In this document: positions 25,299-34,404 of the stretch, piece by piece
Position numbering within the stretch: position 1 is the stretch's first letter
Layout: each line of letters begins with the position of its first letter
Source: CAYOYK01 sp964408185
GTDB lineage: Bacteria; Bacillota; Clostridia; Christensenellales; Aristaeellaceae
Direction of reading: 5' to 3'
Length of the DNA stretch: 64,000 bases
Assembly (NCBI GenBank): GCA_964408185.1
Contig: CAYOYK010000002.1
Location: 1 to 64,000, forward strand
Notes under the pieces: model-generated
The model's input: only the letters and a program-made list of their open reading frames with translations
Databases searched by the model: none
Told to the model about the DNA's origin: nothing
Made by a program: the position numbers and the translations under genes

Positions 25299-26024
25299 AT
25301 GAGCGCAAACCATTGGAAGGAACTGTCCCGCGAGGATATGGAGGCCGTGCTGGCCCGCGACCCCGCCGCCAAAAGCCGGTGGGAGGTGCGCATCTGTTAT
25401 CCGGGCCTTACGGCGCTGAGGGCCCATCGTCGGGCGCACACGCTGTACCTGAAGGGGCACGCGCTGCTGGCGCGGTGGCTCAGCCAGCGCGCGCGGCACC
25501 GCACCGGCATAGAGATTCACCCCGGCGCGGAGATCGGCCGCCGCGTGTTTATCGATCATGGCGACGGAGTCGTGATCGGCGAAACGACCATCATCGGCGA
25601 CGATGTGACCATCTATCAGGGCGTGACCCTCGGCGGCACCGGCAAGGACGTCGGCAAGCGCCATCCGACCATCGGAAACGGCGTAACCATTGGCGCGGGG
25701 GCCAAGGTGCTTGGGCCCATCACCATCGGGGATCACTGCAAGGTCGGCGCGGGAGCCATCGTGCTCAAGGATGTGCCCGCTAACTGCACCGTGGTGGGAA
25801 ACCCCGGCCGTATCGTGCAGAAAAAGCAGCCCGTGGAGGGCGTGGACCTCGATCAGGTCAACCTGCCCGACCCGATGCTGGAGCGCATGGAAGCGCTGGT
25901 GCAGCGCCTCACGCGGCTGGAAAGCTGCCTGTGCGAGCACGCCCAGCGCTTGGGCTGCACCGAGTGTACCCTAGGCGCGGACGCGCCCTGCAAAGCCAAG
26001 CCGCAAACGCCGGAAGGAGAATGA
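25299..26024 (+). CDS. cysE: Serine O-acetyltransferase (EpsC-type)
   Basis: First step of cysteine synthesis: serine plus acetyl-CoA. 241 residues with a short N-terminal helical domain and hexapeptide beta-helix. HPGAEIGRRVFIDHGDGVVIGETTIIGDDVTIYQGVTLGGTGK is the SAT signature, with the catalytic His in IDHGDGVVIGE. The C-terminus is longer than usual and carries a cysteine-rich tail (ESCLCEHAQRLGCTECTLGADAPC). The run cysE-cysS matches the common Clostridia pairing. ATG 25299. Confidence 0.93.
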   Translation: MSANHWKELSREDMEAVLARDPAAKSRWEVRICYPGLTALRAHRRAHTLYLKGHALLARWLSQRARHRTGIEIHPGAEIGRRVFIDHGDGVVIGETTIIGDDVTIYQGVTLGGTGKDVGKRHPTIGNGVTIGAGAKVLGPITIGDHCKVGAGAIVLKDVPANCTVVGNPGRIVQKKQPVEGVDLDQVNLPDPMLERMEALVQRLTRLESCLCEHAQRLGCTECTLGADAPCKAKPQTPEGE

Positions 26025-26026
26025 AT

Positions 26027-27424
26027 ATGCAGATTTACAACAGCATGACCCGACAGAAGGAAGAATTCAAGCCCATTCATCCGGGCAAGGTGGGCATATA
26101 CGCCTGCGGGCCTACGGTGTATAACTTTTTTCACATTGGCAACGCGCGCCCGTTTATCACATTTGACGTGCTGCGCCGCTATTTGGAGCATCGCGGCTAC
26201 GAGGTCACATTTGTGCAGAACTTTACCGATATCGACGATAAAATGATCCGCCGCGCCAACGAGGAGGGCATCACCGTCAAGGAGCTGGCCGATCGCTTTA
26301 TCGCCGAGTATTTTGTGGACGCGAAGGCCCTCGGCGTCAAACCGGCCACGGTGCACCCGCGCGCCACGGAGCATATGCCGCAGATTATCGCCATGATACA
26401 GAAGCTCATGGATAACGGCCTCGCCTACGAGAGCCACGGAGACGTATATTACAGCGTTAAGGATTTTTCCGCCTACGGCCGCCTGTGCGGGCAGAATCTC
26501 GACGATTTGGAGTCCGGCGCGCGCGTCAGCGTGGACGAGCTCAAGCGCGACCCGCTGGACTTTGCCCTTTGGAAAGCGCAAAAGCCCGGCGAGCCGGCGT
26601 GGGAGAGCCCGTGGGGCATGGGACGGCCCGGCTGGCACATTGAATGCAGCGCCATGAGCACCACCTACTTGGGCAACACGTTCGATATCCATTGCGGCGG
26701 CAAGGATTTGCTGTTCCCGCATCACGAAAACGAGATCGCCCAAACCTGCGGCGCGACGGGCGAGCCGTATGTCAACTACTGGATGCACAATGGCTTTTTG
26801 AATATCGACAACGAAAAAATGAGCAAGTCGAAGGGTAACTTCTTCACCGTGCGGGATATCGCCAAGGAGTTTGATCTGGAGGCCGTGCGCATGTTCATGC
26901 TGGGCGCGCACTACCGCAGCCCCATCAACTTCAGCCGCGATATGATCGCGCAGGCGCAGAGCAGCCTGCAGCGCCTTTACACCGCTCGCGACCAGCTGGA
27001 TTTTATGGCGCAAACGGCGGAGGATCGCCCGGCCAGCGAGGCCGAGCAGGCCCTCATGCGGGCGGCGGACGAAAGTGTGACGCGTTTTGACGCGGCCATG
27101 GACGACGATCTGAACACCGCCGACGCGTTGGCGGCCATCTTTGAGCTCATTCGGGAGCTGTACAAGCTCCCGGCCGGAAACGCCAGCAAGGAGGCCGTCG
27201 CCAAGGTCAAGCAGGCGCTTGGCGAGACCACCGGCGTGCTGGGCTTGCTCATGCGCGCCTCCGACGGTCTGCCGCAGGACGTGCAGGCGCTTGCGGATGA
27301 GCGCGCGCAGGCCCGCAAGGATAAAAACTGGAAGCGCAGCGACGAGCTTCGCGACCGGATACAGTCCATGGGTTACATTTTGGAGGATACCGCGGCGGGG
27401 CAAAAGGTGCGCAAGGCCGTATGA
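26027..27424 (+). CDS. cysS: Cysteinyl-tRNA synthetase
   Basis: 465 residues, class I synthetase. Zinc-ligand Cys in YACGPTVYNFFHIGNARPF with the HIGH-like HIGN, GWHIECSAMS, the zinc ligands around HHENEIAQ, and KMSKS as EKMSKSKGN. ATG 26027 is chosen because GGAG lies 7 bases upstream; ATG 26021 overlaps the cysE stop and sits only one base from the Shine-Dalgarno. Overlaps the downstream ComEA-like gene by ATGA. Confidence 0.97.
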   Translation: MQIYNSMTRQKEEFKPIHPGKVGIYACGPTVYNFFHIGNARPFITFDVLRRYLEHRGYEVTFVQNFTDIDDKMIRRANEEGITVKELADRFIAEYFVDAKALGVKPATVHPRATEHMPQIIAMIQKLMDNGLAYESHGDVYYSVKDFSAYGRLCGQNLDDLESGARVSVDELKRDPLDFALWKAQKPGEPAWESPWGMGRPGWHIECSAMSTTYLGNTFDIHCGGKDLLFPHHENEIAQTCGATGEPYVNYWMHNGFLNIDNEKMSKSKGNFFTVRDIAKEFDLEAVRMFMLGAHYRSPINFSRDMIAQAQSSLQRLYTARDQLDFMAQTAEDRPASEAEQALMRAADESVTRFDAAMDDDLNTADALAAIFELIRELYKLPAGNASKEAVAKVKQALGETTGVLGLLMRASDGLPQDVQALADERAQARKDKNWKRSDELRDRIQSMGYILEDTAAGQKVRKAV

Positions 27425-27780
27425 GCCGCCGCGCGCCGCTCTGGACGCTCACGGCGCTGCTGCTGGCAGGCTGTGTCGCGCTCTGTCTGTGCTTCCTGCG
27501 TGCCGACGGCCCGGCGGCGCTCACGCTGCCGCCTGCCAAAGGGGACGGGGCCGAAGCGTTTGCCGCGCCGGAGCTCCCCGGCGGCTCCGTGGCCGTAAAC
27601 CATGCCGATAGGGACGAGCTGTGCGCTCTCCGCGGCATTGGGGGAACCCTCGCCGACGCAATCATTGCCGAGCGCGAGGCGAACGGCGCGTTCTATCTGC
27701 CGGAGGATCTGCTGTGCGTGCGGGGCATCGGCCCGGCCAAGCTGGCGGGCTTCCGCGATCAACTGGATATGCAACCATAG
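27421..27780 (+). CDS. ComEA-like helix-hairpin-helix protein
   Basis: 119 residues. N-terminal membrane anchor (~8-27, LWTLTALLLAGCVALCLCFL), short linker, then a ComEA-type double helix-hairpin-helix DNA-binding domain: VNHADRDELCALRGIGGTLADAIIAER and LPEDLLCVRGIGPAKLAGF. ComEA is the competence receptor that binds DNA outside the membrane; this copy lacks the SLBB domain. No comEB/comEC is near. Located between cysS (4-base overlap) and leuA (8 bases), it must be co-transcribed with them. Confidence 0.85.
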   Translation: MSRRAPLWTLTALLLAGCVALCLCFLRADGPAALTLPPAKGDGAEAFAAPELPGGSVAVNHADRDELCALRGIGGTLADAIIAEREANGAFYLPEDLLCVRGIGPAKLAGFRDQLDMQP

Positions 27781-27788
27781 GAGGATGT

Positions 27789-29306
27789 ATGGGCGATACG
27801 GTGTTGTTTTTCGATACGACCCTGCGCGATGGGGAGCAGACGCCCGGCGTGAGCTTTCACCTGAACGAAAAGGTGGAGATCGCCAAGGCGCTGGAGAGCC
27901 TCGGCGTGGACGTCATCGAGGCTGGCTTTGCCGGCTCCAGCGAGGGCGACTTCGAGGCCGTTCGCGCGGTATGCAGGGTTGCGCAGAGCATGCGCGTCTG
28001 CTCGCTGGCGCGCTGTGTGGAGGCCGATGTGCGCGCGGCGGGCGAGGCGCTCCGCGAGGCGAAGCTGGCCCGGATCCATGTGTTCATCGCCACCAGCCCG
28101 CTGCACCGCGAGCACAAGCTCCGCATGAGCAAGGACGAGGTGCTCGACCGCGCTGTGCGCTGTATCTCGCTGGCCAAGACGTTCTGCGATGATGTGGAGT
28201 TTAGCTGCGAGGACGCTACCCGCACCGAGCGGGATTATCTGTTTGAGGTCTACCGCGCGGCATTGCGCGCGGGCGCGACCACGCTCAACGTGCCGGATAC
28301 CGTCGGGTATTCGACCGTGAGCGAGTATGGGGAGCTCATCGGCGATATCCGCCGCGAGATCATCGCGGACAGCGGCGCGATCCTCTCCGTACACACGCAT
28401 AACGACTTGGGGCTTGCCACGGCAACCACGCTGGCCGGGGTCGCGGCCGGCGCGCGGCAGGTGGAGTGTACCATCGGCGGGCTGGGCGAGCGCGCGGGCA
28501 ACGCCGCGCTGGAGGAAGTGGTAATGGGTCTGCGGACGCGCAGGGACGCGTACGGGCTGGACGATCACATTCAGGCGCACGGGCTCTACCGGGCCAGCCG
28601 TCTGCTGGTCAACCTTTCGGGCATCGAAACCCCGCCCAACAAGCCCGTCATTGGCCAAAACGCCTTCACGCACCAAAGCGGCATCCACCAGCACGGCGTG
28701 CTGCAGGATCGCGCCACCTACGAGGTCATGAAGGCCTCGGACGTGGGAATGCCGGAAGGCGGCATGGTGCTCAGCAAGCTCAGCGGCAGCCATGCGCTGG
28801 CGGATCGCGCCCAGCAGCTGGGGTACAGCCTCAGCGCGCAGGAGCTTGAGCAGGCGTTTGAAAAGTTTAAGGAGCTGGCCGACCGCAAGCGCGAGGTGAC
28901 GGATCGGGATGTGATGGCCCTTCTGCGCGAGCAGATGCACGGCACGCGGAACGCCTACGAGATGAACGGCTTTCAGGTGTTCAGCGGCAACCGCATGACG
29001 GCCACGGCCACGCTTTCGCTCAAAAAGGGCACAGAGGTCGTTACACGCGCCGATTGCGGGGACGGCCCCGTGGAGGCTTGCTTCCACGCGGTCGACCAAA
29101 TCACGGGCATGCCCTGCCAGCTGGAGAGCTATCAGCTCCGCGCCGTCACGGAGGGCGAGGACGCGCTGGGAGAGGTGACGGTGCGCGTGCGCAACGCGGA
29201 GATCGCCATGCTGGGCAAGGGCGTTTCCACCGATATCATCGAGGCCAGCTGTCTGGCCTATCTCAACGCTGTCAACCGCCTGCTGGCGGCGCGCGGCGAC
29301 GCATAG
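27789..29306 (+). CDS. leuA: 2-isopropylmalate synthase
   Basis: First committed step of leucine synthesis. 505 residues: TIM-barrel with FFDTTLRDGEQTPGVSF (HMGL-like signature), HTHNDLGLATATTLAG metal ligands, TIGGLGERAGNAALEEV, then a LeuA-dimer regulatory domain (~residues 365-505). ATG 27789 has AGGAGG 4 bases upstream. No leuB/C/D or T-box leader was seen. It is placed oddly between a ComEA-like gene and an exopolysaccharide cluster that starts 9 bases later. Confidence 0.95.
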   Translation: MGDTVLFFDTTLRDGEQTPGVSFHLNEKVEIAKALESLGVDVIEAGFAGSSEGDFEAVRAVCRVAQSMRVCSLARCVEADVRAAGEALREAKLARIHVFIATSPLHREHKLRMSKDEVLDRAVRCISLAKTFCDDVEFSCEDATRTERDYLFEVYRAALRAGATTLNVPDTVGYSTVSEYGELIGDIRREIIADSGAILSVHTHNDLGLATATTLAGVAAGARQVECTIGGLGERAGNAALEEVVMGLRTRRDAYGLDDHIQAHGLYRASRLLVNLSGIETPPNKPVIGQNAFTHQSGIHQHGVLQDRATYEVMKASDVGMPEGGMVLSKLSGSHALADRAQQLGYSLSAQELEQAFEKFKELADRKREVTDRDVMALLREQMHGTRNAYEMNGFQVFSGNRMTATATLSLKKGTEVVTRADCGDGPVEACFHAVDQITGMPCQLESYQLRAVTEGEDALGEVTVRVRNAEIAMLGKGVSTDIIEASCLAYLNAVNRLLAARGDA

Positions 29307-29315
29307 GGGCCGCGT

Positions 29316-29915
29316 ATGTACCAGCATTTTTTCAAACGGCTGTTGGACTTTCTGCTTTCGCTGCTGGCGACACTGCTCCTGATTCCGCTGTGGCTGATCC
29401 TCGCGCTTGCCATCAAGCTGGACAGCCGGGGGCCGGTGCTGTTTCGCCAGAAGCGCTACGGGAAAAGCAAGACATTTTTCTCTATTCTCAAGTACCGCAC
29501 CATGCGCATCGATACCCCGCACGATGTGCCCACGCATCTGCTGGAAAACCCGGATGCTTACATCACGCGCATGGGGCGCTTCCTGCGCAAAACCAGTCTG
29601 GACGAGCTGCCGCAGCTCTTTAATATCTTGGCTGGGCAGATGAGCTTTATCGGGCCGAGGCCCGCGCTGTGGAATCAGGACGACTTAATCGCCCTGCGGG
29701 ATCAATACGGCGCGAACGACGTTGCGCCGGGCCTCTCCGGCTGGGCGCAGGTGAACGGACGCGACGAGCTGGATTTGGATACCAAGGCGCGCCTCGACGG
29801 CGAGTACGTCAAGCGGATCTCGCTCGGCATGGATTGTAAGTGCCTGCTGCTCACGGTGGTACGCGTGGCGCTGCATGACGGTGTGGTGGAGGGCGAGCAG
29901 CCCCCAAAGGAGTGA
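29316..29915 (+). CDS. Undecaprenyl-phosphate sugar phosphotransferase (bacterial sugar transferase family)
   Basis: 199 residues, short monotopic initiating transferase (PglC/WcaJ catalytic-core type). N-terminal hydrophobic re-entrant helix (FLLSLLATLLLIPLWLILALAI), the KLDSRGPVLFRQKRYGK signature, then RFLRKTSLDELPQLFNILAGQMSFIGPRPAL with the catalytic Asp-Glu pair, and PGLSGWAQVNGR. It starts glycan assembly on undecaprenyl phosphate at the inner face of the membrane. Followed by sugar epimerase and three glycosyltransferases. Confidence 0.95.
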   Translation: MYQHFFKRLLDFLLSLLATLLLIPLWLILALAIKLDSRGPVLFRQKRYGKSKTFFSILKYRTMRIDTPHDVPTHLLENPDAYITRMGRFLRKTSLDELPQLFNILAGQMSFIGPRPALWNQDDLIALRDQYGANDVAPGLSGWAQVNGRDELDLDTKARLDGEYVKRISLGMDCKCLLLTVVRVALHDGVVEGEQPPKE

Positions 29916-29917
29916 GC

Positions 29918-30778
29918 ATGCGCGTTTGGATTACAGGGATCAATAGCTACATCGGCGAGCATCTGGCGGCGCGGCTTCGCGCGCGCGGGGATGACGTGAC
30001 AGAGCTGGACGTGCGCGGCGACGCGTGGGAGCGGGCTGATTTTTCCGGCGTGGACGCGGTTGTTCACGTGGCGGGCATCGTGCACCGCCCGCAGACCGAT
30101 GATGCGCCGTACGATCAGGTCAACCGGGCGCTGGCTCTGCGCGTGGCGGAGCGAGCCAAGGCGGCGGGCGTGCGCCAGCTTGTTTTCTTTAGCACCATGA
30201 GCGTCTACGGCCTGTCCATGGGACGTATCGACGCGGACACGCCCTGCGCGCCCGTCAACGCGTACGGCAAAAGCAAGCTCGCCGCCGAGGACGGTCTCCG
30301 CGCGCTGGCGGACGATGCGTTCCATGTGGCCGTTTTGCGCCCGCCGATGATCTACGGCCCCGGCTGCAAGGGCAACTATCCGCGCCTGAGCGGGCTGGTA
30401 CGCAAGCTGCCCGTCTTTCCCAAGATACGCAACGAGCGCAGCATGCTCTACATCGGCACGCTGTGCGGCTTTATGCTCGGCCTGCTGGATAGCGGCGCGG
30501 GCGGCCTGTACTTCCCGCAGGACAAGGAATACGTGGATACCTGCGAGCTGGTGCGCTGCATCGCCAAGTATCAGGGCAAGAGGGTTTGTCAGCTCCCCGG
30601 CTTCGGCTGGCTGATCCGCCTGCTGGAGCCCCGCGTATCGGCGCTGGGCAAGCTGTTTGGCTCTCTGACCTACGACCGCGGCATGAGCGAGCCGTTTGTT
30701 TCCTCGCTGCCCGATACCGTGGACGGCCTGACCGCTTTTGAGAGCAACATTCGCGCAACGGAGGCGACGCAGGCATGA
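29918..30778 (+). CDS. NAD-dependent epimerase/dehydratase (extended SDR)
   Basis: 286 residues. Rossmann loop WITGINSYIGEHLA (GxxxxIG form), VDAVVHVAGIVHRP, the FFSTMSVYG serine and the YGKSKLAAED catalytic Tyr-x3-Lys. Similar to WbpV/WcaG-like sugar-nucleotide epimerases or reductases of polysaccharide loci; substrate unknown. ATG 29918 is preferred (GGAG 5 bases upstream) over GTG 29912, which overlaps the Shine-Dalgarno. The stop overlaps the next glycosyltransferase by ATGA. Confidence 0.9.
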   Translation: MRVWITGINSYIGEHLAARLRARGDDVTELDVRGDAWERADFSGVDAVVHVAGIVHRPQTDDAPYDQVNRALALRVAERAKAAGVRQLVFFSTMSVYGLSMGRIDADTPCAPVNAYGKSKLAAEDGLRALADDAFHVAVLRPPMIYGPGCKGNYPRLSGLVRKLPVFPKIRNERSMLYIGTLCGFMLGLLDSGAGGLYFPQDKEYVDTCELVRCIAKYQGKRVCQLPGFGWLIRLLEPRVSALGKLFGSLTYDRGMSEPFVSSLPDTVDGLTAFESNIRATEATQA

Positions 30779-31896
30779 AGAAAAAGGTGCTGTTCTCCTG
30801 CACGGTGCTGCGGGGCCATTTGCTGGTGTTTCATCTGCCCTACATGCGCTGGTTTCAGGAGCAAGGCTACGAGGTGCACGTGTGCGCCCGAAACGATACG
30901 CACGAGCCAAGCCCGGACATTCCGTACTGCGATGTGTACCACGAGCTGCCCTTCGAGAGGTCGCCCTTTTCCGCCAAGAACATCAATGTCTACAAGCAGC
31001 TCAAGGCGATCATCAACAGGGAGGACTTCGCGCTCATCCATTGCCATACGCCAGTGGGCGGGCTGCTCACGCGGCTGGCGGCGCGTAAGGCGCGCAAGCG
31101 CGGCACGCGGGTGTTCTACACCGCGCACGGCTTCCACTTTTTTACCGGCGCGCCGCTGCGCAACTGGCTGCTGTTTTACCCGGCGGAGCGCATAGCGTCC
31201 CGCTGGACGGATACGCTCATCACCATCAACCAAGAGGATTACGCCCGCGCGCAGCGGTTTCACGCCAAGCAGGCGGCGCTCGTGCCCGGCGTGGGGGTTG
31301 ATCTCGCCCGCTTTGCGGACGCGGCCCCCGCAGACCGCGCCGGGCTGGGCATCCCGGAAAACGTGCCGCTGCTCCTGACCGTGGGCGAGCTGACGCCGCG
31401 CAAGAACGACGCGGTCACACTGCGCGCGATGGCGCGGATGCGCCATGCCGAGGCCCATCTGGCGCTTTGCGGCGTGGGCGAGATGTGGCAGGAGCTGGAG
31501 CGGCTCGCGCGGTCGCTGGACATCGCAAATCGGGTGCACTTTCTGGGCTTTTGCAAGGACGTGCCCGGCGTACTTCACGCGGCGGACGTGTTCGTTTTCC
31601 CCTCGCTGCACGAGGGCCTGCCGGTCTCGCTGATGGAGGCCATGGCGAGCGGTCTGCCATGCGCGGTATCGCGGGTGCGCGGCAACGCCGATCTGATCGC
31701 GCAGGATGAGGGCGGTCTGCTCTGCGCGCCGACGGATGCCGAGGCGCTGGCCCGCAATCTGGATGCCCTGCTGGATGATCCCGACCTGTGCCGGCATATG
31801 GGCGAGCACAATCAGCAGGTCGTGCGGGCATACTCGCTGGAGAACGCCCTGCAAGCGACGACCGCGCTGTACGCTGCCGCCCTGAAGGAGGAATGA
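30775..31896 (+). CDS. Glycosyltransferase family 4 protein
   Basis: 373 residues, GT-B fold. N-terminal domain with HCHTPVGGLLTRLAARKARKRGTRVFYTAHGFHFF, typical of WcaL/EpsF-like GT4 enzymes. C-terminal nucleotide-sugar site with VGELTPRKN and FVFPSLHEGLPVSLMEAMASGLPCAVSRVRGNADLI (E-x7-E motif). Donor and acceptor unknown. Coupled to the upstream epimerase by ATGA overlap. Cytoplasmic face of the membrane. Confidence 0.92.
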   Translation: MKKKVLFSCTVLRGHLLVFHLPYMRWFQEQGYEVHVCARNDTHEPSPDIPYCDVYHELPFERSPFSAKNINVYKQLKAIINREDFALIHCHTPVGGLLTRLAARKARKRGTRVFYTAHGFHFFTGAPLRNWLLFYPAERIASRWTDTLITINQEDYARAQRFHAKQAALVPGVGVDLARFADAAPADRAGLGIPENVPLLLTVGELTPRKNDAVTLRAMARMRHAEAHLALCGVGEMWQELERLARSLDIANRVHFLGFCKDVPGVLHAADVFVFPSLHEGLPVSLMEAMASGLPCAVSRVRGNADLIAQDEGGLLCAPTDAEALARNLDALLDDPDLCRHMGEHNQQVVRAYSLENALQATTALYAAALKEE

Positions 31897-31898
31897 GC

Positions 31899-33068
31899 GT
31901 GCCATCCGTTCTCTTTGTGGAAAAATACCCGCTCCGCCGCATGGATAACCTGCGGACGAAGTTCGACGGGCAGATGCAGGCGGCGCGGCGCTTGGGCTTC
32001 GAGGTTGATTTTCTGGGCTGGGACGAGAGCGGCGTGCAGCTTGTGCAGGACGAGGGCAGCCAAAGGCTGGTGCGCTCGCCCCTTGCGGGCAAGGGCTGGT
32101 ACGCCCACACGCTGCTGTTCCTGCATATGATTCGCGCCGCCAAGCGCGCCCTCAAGCAAAAAAAGTACGATGTGGTGTACGTGCGCTACATCCCCTTCCC
32201 GCCCAACGCGGCGGGGCTGGGCAGGGCGCAGCGCAGGGCCGGCGGCAAGCTGGTCATGGAGATTCCCACCTACCCGCAAACGAACGACGTCCCCGAAAAG
32301 CTGCTCTACCGCATTGCGCTCAAGCTGAACAACAGCTTTCTGCATCGCTTCACGCGCTATGTGGATTTGATCGCGCTCATCGGCGAGAAGCCGGACGGCC
32401 CGGTGTACGGCTGCTCGACCGTGAACATCGGCAACGGCGTGGACGTGGAGCGCCTGCCGCAGCGCGTGCCGGAGGACCCGGCGGACGGCGTGCATCTGCT
32501 GCTGCTGGCCACAATGTATAACGCGCAGGGCTACGACCGCCTGCTGGCCGGGTATACCGAGCAAACACTGCGTCTGCCGCTGTTTGTGCATCTGGTTGGC
32601 AACGACTACGACGGCACGGCCAAGGCCCTGATGGCCGAGGCGGAGCAAATCGGCGCGGGAGACCGCTGGACATATCACGGCCCGCAGTACGGCGAGGCGC
32701 TGGACGCGCTGTTCAACCGCTGCGACGTAGGGGTGGGCTGCCTGGGGCTGTACCGCAAGGGGTGCGAGTGCTCCTCCGTGCTCAAGGTGCGGGAGTATCT
32801 GGGCCGTGGCATTCCGACGGCCTATGCGGGACGCGACGACATGCTGACGGCGGAGGCGGATTTTTTGCTGAAGCTGCCAAACGACGCAACCCCGATTGAT
32901 CTGCAAGCCCTGTATGAGCTGGGAATGCGCACCAAGGGCAGGGCGGAGCTTCCGTCCCAAATCCGCGCCTATGCCCGCGCGCATATGAGCTGGGACGAGC
33001 AAATGCGCAAGGTGCTGGAGGGCGTATTGCCCGGCTCCTGCGCCGCCCTGCGGGAGGAGAAAGCATGA
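31899..33068 (+). CDS. GT-B type glycosyltransferase
   Basis: About 389 residues, family 1/4-like glycosyltransferase without the classical E-x7-E. It has LVMEIPTYPQTNDVP in the acceptor half, LLLATMYNAQGYDRLLAGY at the domain junction, and DVGVGCLGLYRKGCECSSVLKVREYLGRGIPTAYAG in the nucleotide-binding half. GTG 31899 is chosen because GGAGG lies 7 bases upstream; the ATG at 31893 overlaps the previous stop but touches the Shine-Dalgarno. The same GGAGG-AATGAnn-GTG arrangement recurs at hisB. Substrate unknown. Confidence 0.85.
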   Translation: MPSVLFVEKYPLRRMDNLRTKFDGQMQAARRLGFEVDFLGWDESGVQLVQDEGSQRLVRSPLAGKGWYAHTLLFLHMIRAAKRALKQKKYDVVYVRYIPFPPNAAGLGRAQRRAGGKLVMEIPTYPQTNDVPEKLLYRIALKLNNSFLHRFTRYVDLIALIGEKPDGPVYGCSTVNIGNGVDVERLPQRVPEDPADGVHLLLLATMYNAQGYDRLLAGYTEQTLRLPLFVHLVGNDYDGTAKALMAEAEQIGAGDRWTYHGPQYGEALDALFNRCDVGVGCLGLYRKGCECSSVLKVREYLGRGIPTAYAGRDDMLTAEADFLLKLPNDATPIDLQALYELGMRTKGRAELPSQIRAYARAHMSWDEQMRKVLEGVLPGSCAALREEKA

Positions 33069-34363
33069 GCGAAAAAAAGCTGCTGATCGTCAGCTATTTC
33101 TTTGCGCCGATGAACCGCATCGGCGCGGTACGGCCCACCAAGCTCGCCAAGTATTTGACGCGCATGGGCTACGAGGTCACGGTGGTCTGCGGCAGGCCGG
33201 CGGGCGGCGTGACCGACCCTTTGCTGGAGCGCGACCGCAAAGAGCTGCATGCCGTTCATGAAATTGAGGAACGCAACTGGATTCATATTCTCAAGGGGCA
33301 CGGAGGCCAAGCGGCGGGCCCCGCGAAGGCGAGCGCCGCTCCTGCGGCTGCCGCGCCCAAGAGCCGCAAGGCGAAGCTGGCGGATGCGCTTTATCGCTAT
33401 TTGGCGTACCGCGCGGACAGGAGCTTTGCCAAACGCGCCATTCGGTTCCTAAAGCGCGACGGGCAGACCTACGATGCGGTGTTTGCCAGCTACGGGCCGA
33501 TCAGCAGCCAGCGCATTGCGCGGTACTGCAAACGGCATGGCGTTGCCAAGCGCTGGGTGGCGGACTTCCGGGATGAAGCTCGCTATCCCTTCCGCTGGCA
33601 GAAGGGCGCGGAAAAGCGGTATACTCGCTTCGTGCGCAAGGAAGCGGACGCGATTACTGCCGCTGCGCCCAGTTATTTAAAGATGACCAGCGTGGATGAT
33701 GTTGGGGCCGTGCTTTACAACGGCTTTGATAGGGAAGATTTGGCGGATCTGCCTGCGGCTGGGCCGGACGCGTCCTTCACGCTGCTGTACTGCGGGACGC
33801 TCTTCCCCGGAACGACAGACCTCTCGCCAGTTCTGCGCTGCCTGCACGAGTTAGAGGAGGAAGGGCTGATTTCACAGGAGCGTGTTTGCGTCCAGTACAT
33901 GGGGATGACGGAAAATCTCTTTTGGGAGCAGGCTCGCACATCTGGAATGGCAGATTGGTGCCAATCCTTGGGCTTTGTGGATCGACGCACGGCGTTGACG
34001 ATGGAAAGACGCGCGGACGTGCTCCTGTTGGCGGCCCGCAACGACAAAAGCCGCTATGGGGTGATCAAAGGCAAGTATTTGGAGTATCTGATGTTGGGCC
34101 GACCGATCATTGCCTGCGTTACCGGGGATGTCCCCGACAGCGAGATTGCACGCCATATCCGGCAGGGCCGCGTAGGCTGCTGCTGCGAGAAAGCCGCGGG
34201 CGAGGCCTCGCTTGCGGGCCTGCGCGATTACGTGCTTGCGCTGTACCACCGCGCGCTGGCGGGAGAGCCGCTTCTGACGGACGTGAACGAGGATTATGTG
34301 AACAGCTTTGATTATCGCGTGCTCGCCAAGCAGTTGGACAGACTGCTTCAAGGCAAATCATAG
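33065..34363 (+). CDS. Glycosyltransferase family 4-like protein
   Basis: 432 residues. N-terminal IVSYFFAPMNRIGAVRPTKLAKYLTRMGYEVTVVCG is typical of polysaccharide-cluster GT4 proteins. An Ala/Lys-rich insert lies at ~80-100 (GPAKASAAPAAAAPKSRKAK). WVADFRDEARYPF follows, then the C-terminal donor half with TLLYCGTLFPG and GKYLEYLMLGRPIIACVTGDV. GGAGG lies upstream of ATG 33065, which overlaps the previous stop. Last of the glycan genes; a gap of 41 bases leads to the Ig-like protein. Confidence 0.88.
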   Translation: MSEKKLLIVSYFFAPMNRIGAVRPTKLAKYLTRMGYEVTVVCGRPAGGVTDPLLERDRKELHAVHEIEERNWIHILKGHGGQAAGPAKASAAPAAAAPKSRKAKLADALYRYLAYRADRSFAKRAIRFLKRDGQTYDAVFASYGPISSQRIARYCKRHGVAKRWVADFRDEARYPFRWQKGAEKRYTRFVRKEADAITAAAPSYLKMTSVDDVGAVLYNGFDREDLADLPAAGPDASFTLLYCGTLFPGTTDLSPVLRCLHELEEEGLISQERVCVQYMGMTENLFWEQARTSGMADWCQSLGFVDRRTALTMERRADVLLLAARNDKSRYGVIKGKYLEYLMLGRPIIACVTGDVPDSEIARHIRQGRVGCCCEKAAGEASLAGLRDYVLALYHRALAGEPLLTDVNEDYVNSFDYRVLAKQLDRLLQGKS

Positions 34364-34404
34364 GCGGCTCGGAGCCGCGCAAGAAATACAAAGGAGGGTT
34401 TCTT

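Noticed and set aside
23829..25940. 703-codon reverse frame opposite ppk and cysE
   Set aside because: Pure shadow of two conserved genes.
27700..29320. T-box or leucine attenuator before leuA
   Set aside because: Only 8 bases separate leuA from the preceding gene, leaving no room for a leader.
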